Positions 19,701 to 27,110 of a stretch of DNA of 64,000 nt are shown piece by piece. The DNA lies in the NCBI GenBank assembly GCA_947501105.1, contig CANMUP010000001.1:1-64000 (forward strand), given 5' to 3'. Both the position numbers and the translations under genes were made by a program. Position 1 is the stretch's first letter, and every line of letters starts with the position of its first letter. Below the pieces are notes generated by a model. It was not told the origin of the DNA. It worked only from the letters and a program-made list of their open reading frames with translations, and did no database searches. Source of the DNA: an uncultured Flaviramulus sp. (GTDB lineage: Bacteria > Bacteroidota > Bacteroidia > Flavobacteriales > Flavobacteriaceae).

Positions 19701-20858
19701 ATTAAATTATCGGTAATAGATTCTGGTCCTGGAATTCCCAAAAATGAGCTAGAAACTATTTTCGAGCTATTCTACCAGTCTAACATAGGCAAAAAGAATA
19801 AAGGATCTGGAATAGGATTAGCACTTACTAAAGATTTAGTGGATTTACACAAAGGAGAAATTAAAGTTAACTCAAAAGCATCAGAGGGTACTACATTTAC
19901 TATCACGCTCCCAATTAAAGAGGATGATTATAATGAAAATGAAAGAATTACAACTAGCGATAGCAATGAATTTGAGACCAAAACAATTACAACTACTAAT
20001 GATATAGAAACAATTGAACAAAACGATTTAGATCTCTCCAAGAAAACCATCCTTATAGTAGAAGACAATTATGATTTACAAAATTTTTTAAAGGACCTTT
20101 TAATTGACAAATACAATATTTTATTAGCTGAAAATGGGGAAGAAGGTTATCTGTATGCAAAAAATAATTATCCCGATCTTATTTTAAGTGATATCATGAT
20201 GCCAAAAGTTGATGGTATAGAGATGTGCCGTAAACTTCAAATTAATCAATTAACAAAGCATATTCCAATTATTTTACTTACAGCTAAAAACTCAACCAGT
20301 TCCAAAATTCATGGGCTTAAATCTGGCGCTATAGAGTATATCAACAAACCTTTTAACACCAATGAGCTATTATTGAAAGTTAAAAATATAATGGTTTCGA
20401 AAGAGCATATCATTTCTAAATACAGAAAAGAGGTTATTAGTCACCCCGAAGTTACACAGCAAAAAACTCATGATGAAATTTTTCTGGAAAACATGATGTC
20501 TTATATAAATTTAAGACTGGATGACCCTAATTTTAAAATGGAAGAGTTGGCAGATGCACTTAACTTAAGTTACTCTAGTTTATACAGGAAATGTATGGCA
20601 TTAACAGGACAAAGTATTGTTGATTTCGTTAGGTTATTACGCCTTAAAAAGGCTGCTATTTTAATTACCAAATACGGATATACTATATCAGAAACGGCAT
20701 ATATGGTAGGCTTTAACGATCCAAAATATTTTTCAAAAAGTTTTAAAAATCAGTTCAATAAAACACCCAAAGATTTTAAAAACAGGGCCTTATCTTCTGA
20801 GGACGTTGAAAGTTTTTTAAAACAAAACAAAATAGATTCTGCAACTTTTAGCAATTAA
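16755..20858 (+). CDS. Hybrid two-component system regulator (HTCS)
   Basis: A one-protein sensor and transcription factor, 1367 residues from ATG 16755. A TTG six bases upstream is in frame but less likely. In order: a signal peptide ending near NGQ; a periplasmic domain of Reg_prop propeller repeats (LWVGTETFGLFVYD, LWISTKNGNL, IWVGSNVSLSIY); a Y_Y_Y domain (YYAYRLKGFDKEW...NYTFEVKAG); one membrane segment near 786-805; a HisKA domain with phospho-His about 840 (MSHEIQTPITLI); a HATPase (NLLSNAFKF, DSGPGIP, GSGIGLAL); a receiver with Asp 1146 (DLILSDIMMPKVDG) and Lys in NKPF; and a C-terminal AraC helix-turn-helix (VGFNDPKYFSKSFK). It would sense a glycan fragment and switch on the neighbouring operons. 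Confidence 0.95.
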   Translation: MNKLKFHILFGLVLSFSFVLNGQNHTVFKHLSPMLDNKPVAIASTTQDHLGNIWMVGGGGVLIYDGYGYKFIKSTTIFSTLKKNDGIEKIITDSNKNIWLISMFGLVTKYNAKNSTFENITPLLKKDDGIIDIIIKKENVWLASKKGNIYQYKNSKIHSTYSISNINTPFNNIYDFEIGTDEFYLSTNNGKIFSYDINSKQVVEIIGPFTDYPESLTLLIDSNNKLWVGTETFGLFVYDIKSKQFIQETFFKEKKFNINKEMFLNLFYSSNGYIYGGTDGGGLYKINVNTGTIDLYTRQASNESSINSNTIRNISEDNHKNLWISTKNGNLNIIPNSNNNIGYHQGSENNAPLRILSIYKSTNGALWAGTDGSGLTKITYNNDGTTNETQYFNNTNLNKGFYVQSIIEDNKANIWFGTYRNGLWHYNTKKNTFKKINVINSKKQEATDVRTVFKDSKGRIWVGSNVSLSIYNSDLALLASFNNSSNGLKGFILESMTEDDNGTLWLGIYQGGLFEFNENQENLSLSTFTSYLYSNKKNENEIYASRNLCSVSLNELWLTNNDWEILKFNTKTKTYSNLNYIEAVNGKTFATIIKEDDDNYWLSSSNGINHLNIKDETLKTYYTSDGLQDNMFLSRSAFKDKKGIIYFGGIKGLNYFDPKKLEKSSSNAKLFINTIKVLNQPANSLIASQVTSGIHNIKTLNLDYNQSSFSFRFSAIDNLLSPKYYYAYRLKGFDKEWITSPERIASYTNIPSGNYTFEVKAGTKKNVWDIPVKHVEIKIEQPLWNKPIAYIVYLLVIGAIIYGIRRWYGLRKKLFLEKVSHKKENEIHKAKMNFFAKMSHEIQTPITLILGPIDDMLKRSEQNGNLLLKQRLNIISQNTKRLSKIARELTLVRNKELDKLRLIITKNNLHQDVENIALSFKELARKKQIDFAVNCPKNLSEAWYDKEKLEHIVYNLLSNAFKFTPKEGNVQLNVIPIDSKRTIKLSVIDSGPGIPKNELETIFELFYQSNIGKKNKGSGIGLALTKDLVDLHKGEIKVNSKASEGTTFTITLPIKEDDYNENERITTSDSNEFETKTITTTNDIETIEQNDLDLSKKTILIVEDNYDLQNFLKDLLIDKYNILLAENGEEGYLYAKNNYPDLILSDIMMPKVDGIEMCRKLQINQLTKHIPIILLTAKNSTSSKIHGLKSGAIEYINKPFNTNELLLKVKNIMVSKEHIISKYRKEVISHPEVTQQKTHDEIFLENMMSYINLRLDDPNFKMEELADALNLSYSSLYRKCMALTGQSIVDFVRLLRLKKAAILITKYGYTISETAYMVGFNDPKYFSKSFKNQFNKTPKDFKNRALSSEDVESFLKQNKIDSATFSN

Positions 20859-20868
20859 CCAAAATCTG

Positions 20869-20911
20869 CCCTTTTTTGACAAAATTATACCCTTGTTCCT
20901 ATTTATATTTG
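20869..20911 (+). promoter_or_regulatory. Promoter/operator motif of the metallopeptidase gene
   Basis: CCCTTTTTTGAC at 20869-20880, then AATTA, then a perfect -7 box TATATTTG at 20904-20911, 30 bases before the ATG. A second half-like copy, TACCCTTGTTC, begins 21 bases after TGCCCTTTTTT, a two-turn direct repeat as AraC-type proteins prefer. It shares motif and spacing with 16593-16634. Confidence 0.55.
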
Positions 20912-20940
20912 AAACGGCAATTGACAAATCTATTTAAAAA

Positions 20941-22530
20941 ATGAAACACTATTTTTTTACTATAATAAGCATTATTACTCTTACTTTTTTTTACAACTGT
21001 TCTAAAAGTGATAATGGATTAAATAATGAAGATAATTCAATACCAAAAGAAGAACCTGAAGAAACATTTAATTATACATCATCTGCTAAATATAATTTGA
21101 ACATTATTTATTTTGTTCCAAAAGGTTCAAAAAGCCGAAAGGATTCACATAGAAGACTTAGCGAAATTCTATTACAGGGTCAAGAATTTTATAAAAAAAA
21201 TATGAATGATTATGGTTTTGGAAACAAAACTTTCAATTTACTTGTTGATGCTCAAAAAAAGCGTATTAAAATAACTTATATTGATGGAAATCTTAGTGCT
21301 TCAGGCTACCCTTACGAAGGTGGTGGAAATAAAATGATTCCAGAAATAGAAGCCTATTACAATACAAATCCTAATGAAAAAAATAGCGATCACTATTTAG
21401 TTTTATCACCTGTAAGCGATCCTACAACTTCCGATGTGCCTTACTATGGATTAGGAAAGTGGTGTTTTGCATCAGACTTTGATGACATGGATATTAAACA
21501 CTTAGGAACTGGCACTAGTTTAGGCACAAGAGCGACAACTTACATTGGTGGATTATTGCACGAATTAGGGCATGGATTAAACTTACCACACAACAAAGAA
21601 AAAGTATCAGATTTTTCTAATTCAAATAAAGGCACTTGCTTGATGGGTAGCGGAAATTACACCTATGGAAGTGCACCTACATTTTTATCGGAAGCTAGTT
21701 GCTCCATACTAAATAACAACCAAGTTTTTAATAATTCTAGTGGTACATTTTATACTGGAGCAACCGCAAGTATTAAAAACCTACAGGCTTCTTTTGAAAA
21801 CAATAACATTAATATTTCTGGCACTGTTGAAACGGATGTAACTGTTAACAGTATAAGCATTTACAATGATCCTGCTGATGATAATGCCGATTACGATGCA
21901 GTAACATGGGCTACAAAATTAGAGGCTGATAATACATTCAGCATTAATATGCCAATAAGCGAACTTCATAAAAAAGAGAACACAGAATATGTTTTGAGGC
22001 TATTACTAAATCATACTTCAGGAGATATTACTAGACTTTCCTATGCTTACAAGTTCGTTAACGGCATACCTATAATCGATTTTGGAGAAAAAGACTATTT
22101 GAATAAATCTAAATGGGTTATAGAATCTTTTAGCACTGAAGAAAGTAGCGGGCAAGAAAATACTGGATTAGCTTCGGCTATTTTAGACAATAACAACGAA
22201 ACCTATTGGCATTCTTGCTGGAACGGTTCTTGTGCTAGTGCAAATTATCCTCACTCCATTACCGTTGATACAGGTGAAACTATAGCTGTTGAAGGATTTG
22301 CCTTTACTCAAAGAAAAACATTATCTAGAACCATAAAGGATATTGAAATTTTTATTAGTGATGATAATGCAACTTGGATAAGTTTGGGCAATTACATATT
22401 AAAAAATGTAAATACTATACAAAATATTCGATTAGATAATCAAGCTACTTTTAGATATTTTAGAATAGAAGCTAAATCATCATATGATGGAGATCGATTT
22501 GCAGCACTTGCTGAAGTGTATTGCTTCTAA
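20941..22530 (+). CDS. Zinc metallopeptidase (metzincin-like) lipoprotein with C-terminal discoidin domain
   Basis: 529 residues. The N-terminal signal has a probable lipobox FYNC (Cys20). The zinc-binding signature HELGHGLNLPH lies at 207-217, matching HExxHxxxxxH of metzincins. A Met-turn-like CLMGSG follows about 25 residues later. A spacer region comes next, then an F5/8 type C domain at about 390-529 (TYWHSCWNG, RTIKDIEIFISDDNATW). This is closely related to the discoidin domain of the protein at 5261-7084. I do not recognise the exact peptidase family. Linked to a GH109 enzyme that removes alpha-GalNAc, the host of substrates may be O-glycosylated protein; that is inference. It has its own promoter and follows the HTCS gene by 82 bases. 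Confidence 0.8.
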   Translation: MKHYFFTIISIITLTFFYNCSKSDNGLNNEDNSIPKEEPEETFNYTSSAKYNLNIIYFVPKGSKSRKDSHRRLSEILLQGQEFYKKNMNDYGFGNKTFNLLVDAQKKRIKITYIDGNLSASGYPYEGGGNKMIPEIEAYYNTNPNEKNSDHYLVLSPVSDPTTSDVPYYGLGKWCFASDFDDMDIKHLGTGTSLGTRATTYIGGLLHELGHGLNLPHNKEKVSDFSNSNKGTCLMGSGNYTYGSAPTFLSEASCSILNNNQVFNNSSGTFYTGATASIKNLQASFENNNINISGTVETDVTVNSISIYNDPADDNADYDAVTWATKLEADNTFSINMPISELHKKENTEYVLRLLLNHTSGDITRLSYAYKFVNGIPIIDFGEKDYLNKSKWVIESFSTEESSGQENTGLASAILDNNNETYWHSCWNGSCASANYPHSITVDTGETIAVEGFAFTQRKTLSRTIKDIEIFISDDNATWISLGNYILKNVNTIQNIRLDNQATFRYFRIEAKSSYDGDRFAALAEVYCF

Positions 22531-22750
22531 TAAATCCTAAACATAAACTTTTTTATTTTTTTAATTATCTGAAAATCAATTATTTAAAACGATTGATCTT
22601 CAACATATAATCAAGAAATAATTAATAATCTTGCCATATTTCTTAAACTTAGTTTTATCTAAAATTAATTCTGCTAAAATAAATACTTACTAGGTTTTTG
22701 CTGTACCAAAAGCTGGTTAAATACAAATTAAGACCATTTTATCTTAAATA
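22531..22750. other. Gene-free stretch before the nos cluster
   Basis: No reading frame of note. It is AT-rich with a small inverted repeat (ATCAAT / ATTGAT near 22576-22600) that might end the metallopeptidase transcript. The regulatory part starts at 22751. Confidence 0.4.
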
Positions 22751-22793
22751 TGATAAATATCATGTTTTATCTCTTAGTTTGATTATAATTTTG
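22751..22793 (+). promoter_or_regulatory. Crp/Fnr-type site and -7 box of the nosZ operon
   Basis: The palindrome TGATAAATATCA (22751-22762) is followed by TGTTTT, and TAATTTTG (22786-22793) is a perfect -7 box. The palindrome centre is 36.5 bases from the last base of the box, that is about -41.5 from the expected start site near 22798. The same layout recurs at 29839 and 33480. Confidence 0.8.
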
Positions 22794-22813
22794 TGGCTTA
22801 AACAAAGTTATTT

Positions 22814-23314
22814 ATGAAAACAACACTAAAACTATTGACGGCAATATTTGTAACCCTACTTATAAGTTGTGGAGGCAAAGAAGAAAAGAAAAAAGAAGGA
22901 TTTTCTTATGAAAAGAAAGCTCCAACTGAGCAAACAACAACAAAAGCTGAAAAAGTTCCAGCATCAAAAAAAATAGATTTAACCAATAAAGGTATTGGCC
23001 CAATTAAGTCGTTAACATTAGATGCTGAGGTAGATCAAAAAATGGTAGCTCACGGAGCAGATGTATTTAAAAAATTGTGTACAGCTTGTCACAGGTCTGA
23101 TAAAAAATTTATTGGTCCAGCTCCAAAAAATATTTTAGATCGTAGAACTCCAGAATGGGTTATGAACATGATTTTAAATCCTGATGAAATGACTCAAAAA
23201 GATCCTTTAGCTAAAGAATTGTTAATTGAATTTAATGGTTCTCCAATGGCAAATCAAAACTTATCCGAAGAAGATGCCAGAGCTGTATTAGAATACTTTA
23301 GAACACTAAAATAA
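22814..23314 (+). CDS. Lipid-anchored monohaem cytochrome c of the nos cluster
   Basis: 166 residues with lipobox LLISC (Cys19), then a charged Lys/Glu/Thr linker and a class I cytochrome c domain. The haem motif is CTACH (Cys89, Cys92, His93), and a likely axial Met lies in GSPMANQNL. Being first in the nosZ transcript, it is the likely electron donor to nitrous oxide reductase, held at the membrane by its lipid. Six bases separate it from the fasciclin gene. The upstream Crp/Fnr-type box suggests anaerobic or nitrogen-oxide induction. Confidence 0.88.
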   Translation: MKTTLKLLTAIFVTLLISCGGKEEKKKEGFSYEKKAPTEQTTTKAEKVPASKKIDLTNKGIGPIKSLTLDAEVDQKMVAHGADVFKKLCTACHRSDKKFIGPAPKNILDRRTPEWVMNMILNPDEMTQKDPLAKELLIEFNGSPMANQNLSEEDARAVLEYFRTLK

Positions 23315-23320
23315 TAGAAT

Positions 23321-23902
23321 ATGTATATGAAACTAATTAAACAACTATTTTTTGTTTTTGCTTTTTTAGCATTAGCTTTTTCATGCAAAAATGAAAATAA
23401 AGAAGCCTCAACGACCTCTACAGTAGAAAATACTGAAAACACATCAGCTGAAAAAACTGGTCAAGCTTTTATTCAAGATGATGAAGGAACTCCAAATTGC
23501 TTACAAATTGCAATAGGTTCTCCAGACCATAAAACTTTGGTTGCTGCTGTTCAAGCTGCACAAGTTGAAAATGCGCTTGTAAATGTTGGTCCATTAACCG
23601 TTTTTGCACCAACAGATGCTGCTTTTAATGCTTTACCAGAAGGTACAGTAGAGAATTTAGTTAAACCAGAAAACAAAGCTGCATTAGCTAATATTTTAAA
23701 ATACCATGTTACACCTGGTAATTTAAATGAAAACATATTAACAAAGCTTAAAAAATTAGGACAAGCAAATAATCAATATGTTCAAATTGAAATAAAAGAC
23801 GGCAAGCCAGTTATCGGTGGAGCTAATATTATAGCTAGTGTGAAAGCTGGAAATGGTATTGTACATGTAATTGATAAAGTATTACTACCTCCATCTGAAT
23901 AA
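23321..23902 (+). CDS. Fasciclin-domain lipoprotein in the nos cluster
   Basis: 193 residues, lipobox LAFSC (Cys22). A second Met two codons later is an alternative start. After a Thr/Glu-rich linker, residues about 60-190 form a fasciclin (FAS1) domain with the two typical boxes, LTVFAPTDAAFNALP and ANGIVHVIDKVLLP. FAS1 proteins mediate protein-protein contacts. Between a cytochrome c and NosZ it may hold the electron-transfer partners together; that is inference. No metal motif is visible. Confidence 0.85.
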   Translation: MYMKLIKQLFFVFAFLALAFSCKNENKEASTTSTVENTENTSAEKTGQAFIQDDEGTPNCLQIAIGSPDHKTLVAAVQAAQVENALVNVGPLTVFAPTDAAFNALPEGTVENLVKPENKAALANILKYHVTPGNLNENILTKLKKLGQANNQYVQIEIKDGKPVIGGANIIASVKAGNGIVHVIDKVLLPPSE

Positions 23903-23932
23903 AAAGCAAACTAATCAAAACTTATATAAACA

Positions 23933-25903
23933 ATGAAAAATATTATAAAATCAACTGTTGCAATTTTAAGTGTTCTTATAGCATTTACAAGTTGTAATAA
24001 TACATCAAAATCAGATAGTAAGTCTGGCGCTTTAGCTGGAAATGTTGCAGAAAAAGTATATGTAGCTCCAGGTGAGCACGATGAATTTTATGCTTTTATT
24101 TCTGGTGGATTTAGTGGACAACTTTCTGTTTACGGACTACCTTCAGGTCGTTTGTTTAAAGTTATTCCTGTTTTTTCTCAAGATGCAGAAAAAGCTTATG
24201 GATATAACGAAGAAACAAAACCTATGCTAAATACGTCTCACGGTTTTGTACCATGGGATGATTCGCATCACCCAGACATTTCTCAAACTAATGGTGAAAT
24301 AGATGGACGTTGGATATTTATCAATGGTAACAATACACCACGTATTGCAAAAATAGATTTATCCACTTTTGAAACTACCGAAATTATCGAAATTCCAAAT
24401 AGTGCTGGTAACCACAGTTCTTCATTTGTAACCGAAAATTCAGAGTATGTTGTAGCTGGAACACGTTTTTCTGTTCCAATTCCGCAAAAAGATATGCCAA
24501 TAAAAGATTATAAAGGTAATTTTAAAGGTTCATTATCTTTTATCTCTATAGATCCAGAACATGGGCATATGGATATTAAATTTCAATTAATCATGCCTGG
24601 TTTCGACTATGATTTATCACATCCAGGGCGTGGAAAATCTCATGGTTGGTTTTTCTTTACAACCTATAACACCGAAGAAGCAAGCACCTTAATGGAGGTA
24701 AATGCTTCTCAAAACGATAAAGATTTTATTGCTGCAGTTAATTGGAAGAAAATAGAAGAATATGTAAACAACGGTGGAGGAACTATGATGCCTGCAAAAT
24801 ATGCCCACAATGTTTACGATGAATCAACACATTCTGCAACTTCAACAATGAAAAAAGAAGTGCTTACTGTTAATCCTTTAGATGTTCCAGGTGCCGTTTA
24901 TTTTTTACCAACACCTAAATCACCTCATGGGTGTGACGTAGATCCAACAGGAGAATATATTGTAGGTAATGGTAAACTTTCAGCTAACTTAACTGTGCAC
25001 TCGTTTACTAAAATGTTAGATGCCATTGAGAATGAAAAATTTGCTGGAGACGCTTACGGAATTCCAATTATAAACTTCGAAGATGTTTTAGCAGGAGTTG
25101 TTGAACAACCAGGATTAGGGCCTTTGCATACAGAGTTTGATGGTAAAGGAAATGCTTATACCACATTCTTTATTTCTTCTGAAGTTGTAAAATGGAAGAT
25201 AGGTACTTGGGAGGTTTTAGACAGACAGCCATGTTATTATTCTGTAGGTCACTTAATGATTCCTGGTGGTAACTCGCAAAAACCATTTGGTAAGTATGTA
25301 GTAGCTATGAATAAAATTACTAAAGACCGTTACTTACCAACAGGTCCTGAGGTAACACAATCTGCTCAACTTTATGATATTTCGGGTGATAAAATGGAAT
25401 TGTTATTAGATTTTCCAACAATTGGCGAGCCACATTATGCCGCTGGCTGTCCTGCGGATTTAATAAAGCCTAGGTCTAAAAAACTATTTAAATTAGAAGA
25501 AAACAAACATCCATATGCTGCTTTAAGTGAAGCAGATACTAAAGTTGTTAGAGAAGGTAAAACAGTACATGTTTATATGACCACTATACGTAGTCACTTT
25601 GCGCCAGATAATATTGAAGGCATAAAAGTTGGCGACAAGGTATATTTCCATGTTACTAATTTAGAACAAGATTATGATGTACCCCATGGTATAAGTATTA
25701 TTGGAGCTAATACTTCAGAATTACTTATTATGCCTGGGCAAACAGAAACATTCCTTTGGGAACCAAAAGAAGTTGGTGTATGGCCATTCTATTGTACAGA
25801 TTTCTGTTCTGCATTGCATCAAGAAATGCAAGGGTATGTGCGTGTATCTCCTGCAAATTCTAACACACCATTAAGATGGTCTTTAGGTGAAGATATAGAA
25901 TAA
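23933..25903 (+). CDS. nosZ: Nitrous oxide reductase, clade II, predicted lipoprotein
   Basis: Reduces N2O to N2. 656 residues: a seven-bladed propeller that carries the CuZ cluster, followed by a cupredoxin domain with CuA. CuA ligands are in FYCTDFCSALHQEMQGY (Cys621, Cys625, His629, Met632). CuZ histidine motifs include DDSHHPD, GNHSSS, SHGWFFF, SPHGCDVDP and EPHYAAGCP. The signal is Sec type, not Tat, as in clade II enzymes. It ends in AFTSC (Cys21), a lipobox, so the enzyme is probably lipid-anchored. It follows the cytochrome c and fasciclin genes in one transcript that ends at the hairpin at 25946. Confidence 0.97.
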   Translation: MKNIIKSTVAILSVLIAFTSCNNTSKSDSKSGALAGNVAEKVYVAPGEHDEFYAFISGGFSGQLSVYGLPSGRLFKVIPVFSQDAEKAYGYNEETKPMLNTSHGFVPWDDSHHPDISQTNGEIDGRWIFINGNNTPRIAKIDLSTFETTEIIEIPNSAGNHSSSFVTENSEYVVAGTRFSVPIPQKDMPIKDYKGNFKGSLSFISIDPEHGHMDIKFQLIMPGFDYDLSHPGRGKSHGWFFFTTYNTEEASTLMEVNASQNDKDFIAAVNWKKIEEYVNNGGGTMMPAKYAHNVYDESTHSATSTMKKEVLTVNPLDVPGAVYFLPTPKSPHGCDVDPTGEYIVGNGKLSANLTVHSFTKMLDAIENEKFAGDAYGIPIINFEDVLAGVVEQPGLGPLHTEFDGKGNAYTTFFISSEVVKWKIGTWEVLDRQPCYYSVGHLMIPGGNSQKPFGKYVVAMNKITKDRYLPTGPEVTQSAQLYDISGDKMELLLDFPTIGEPHYAAGCPADLIKPRSKKLFKLEENKHPYAALSEADTKVVREGKTVHVYMTTIRSHFAPDNIEGIKVGDKVYFHVTNLEQDYDVPHGISIIGANTSELLIMPGQTETFLWEPKEVGVWPFYCTDFCSALHQEMQGYVRVSPANSNTPLRWSLGEDIE

Positions 25904-25945
25904 AACAAATTAGGGAAATTTTGTTTTAGTGTTTATTTTCCTATA

Positions 25946-25982
25946 AAAGGCGAGAGCTCTCTTTTCGCTCTCGCCTTTCTTT
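25946..25982 (+). terminator. Strong terminator after nosZ
   Basis: AAAGGCGAGAG (25946-25956) pairs perfectly with CTCTCGCCTTT (25968-25978), followed by CTTTT. It lies between nosZ and the accessory nos genes and would lower their expression relative to nosZ. Confidence 0.9.
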
Positions 25983-26038
25983 TAAAAACACTAATATTTA
26001 TACAAAAAAAGAATCTTAAACCATTAAAATATTTTAAG

Positions 26039-26629
26039 ATGAAAAAGTCTAACATTATCATGCTAATAGCGGCTTTATTGCCACTAGGGTTGTTTTTATT
26101 CCCTTTATGGAGAATAACATTAGAAGCTCCACAATACCCAACCCCTTTAGCAATGAACATTCATATCAATGATTTCTCAGATGTACATCCTCATGATATA
26201 AAAAACATCAATTTAATGAATCATTATGTTGGTATGAAATATATTCCTGAAGCCATTCCTGAGTTTAAAATATTCCCTATTGGCATTATTGCTACTTCAA
26301 TATTAGGGCTTTTAATAGCTTTTAAAGGCAATTACAAATGGTTCATGTTTTGGTTTATACTTATGATTGTTTTAAGCAGCGCAGGGCTATATGACTTTTA
26401 TATATGGGAACATGATTATGGGCATGACCTAGATCCAAAAGCCATTATGAAATTTACAAATCCTGATGGCTCAGTAATGGGTTTTCAGCCTCCTCTATTT
26501 GGCAGTAAAGATATTTTAAACTTCAAGGCGCACTCATATCCAAGATTAGGAGCATTGTTTTTAGGGCTTGGTATCGCAGCCTCATTATTTGCCTATCTTG
26601 TAGGGAAAAAGAAAAGTAAAAAACCCTAA
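26039..26629 (+). CDS. nosB-like integral membrane protein of clade II nos clusters
   Basis: 196 residues with about four membrane segments: N-terminal IIMLIAALLPLGLFLFPLW, IFPIGIIATSILGLLIAF, FMFWFILMIVLSSAGLY and C-terminal LGALFLGLGIAASLFAYLV. The loops are rich in His, Asp and Pro (NDFSDVHPHDIKN, EHDYGHDLDP). A membrane protein in this place, between nosZ and nosL/nosD, is typical of clade II clusters, where it is called NosB. Its exact job is not known. The assignment rests on position and topology rather than on a diagnostic motif. Confidence 0.65.
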   Translation: MKKSNIIMLIAALLPLGLFLFPLWRITLEAPQYPTPLAMNIHINDFSDVHPHDIKNINLMNHYVGMKYIPEAIPEFKIFPIGIIATSILGLLIAFKGNYKWFMFWFILMIVLSSAGLYDFYIWEHDYGHDLDPKAIMKFTNPDGSVMGFQPPLFGSKDILNFKAHSYPRLGALFLGLGIAASLFAYLVGKKKSKKP

Positions 26630-26668
26630 GATTATGTAGAAAAGATATCACACTAAAACACTAAAATC

Positions 26669-27106
26669 ATGCAAACACTAAAACACTATCCTATACTGGG
26701 CTTATTCATATTGCTTTTAAGTTGCAATGTATCCCCTAAAAAAATTGATTATGGAAATGATGGTTGTCATTTTTGTAAAATGACCATTGTAGATAAGCTT
26801 CATGCTGCAGAGATTGTTACAAAAAAAGGGAAAGTTTATAAATTTGATGCTACTGAATGTATGATCAATTTTATGGATGAATTTGATACAACTCAAGTTA
26901 AGCTTTATTTATCTAACAATTACTCTGAACCAGAAGTATTAATTGATGCAACCCAAGCCACTTTTTTAATAAGCGAAAACATTCCAAGTCCAATGGGAGC
27001 TTTTTTATCTGCTTTTAAAAATAAAGTTGATGCTGAAAATAAGCAAACTGAAAAAGGAGGTAATTTATATACTTGGCCAGAATTACTAGCACATATAAAA
27101 GACTAG
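26669..27106 (+). CDS. nosL: NosL copper-binding lipoprotein
   Basis: 145 residues, lipobox LLLSC (Cys19). The NosL signature CHFCKM follows an acidic turn (DDG/NDGCHFCKMTI). FDATECMINFM and SPMGAFLSAF are also family-typical. NosL delivers Cu(I) to the NosDFY machinery for building the CuZ cluster of NosZ. It is 4 bases upstream of nosD, in the same transcript. Confidence 0.93.
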   Translation: MQTLKHYPILGLFILLLSCNVSPKKIDYGNDGCHFCKMTIVDKLHAAEIVTKKGKVYKFDATECMINFMDEFDTTQVKLYLSNNYSEPEVLIDATQATFLISENIPSPMGAFLSAFKNKVDAENKQTEKGGNLYTWPELLAHIKD

Positions 27107-27110
27107 TAGC

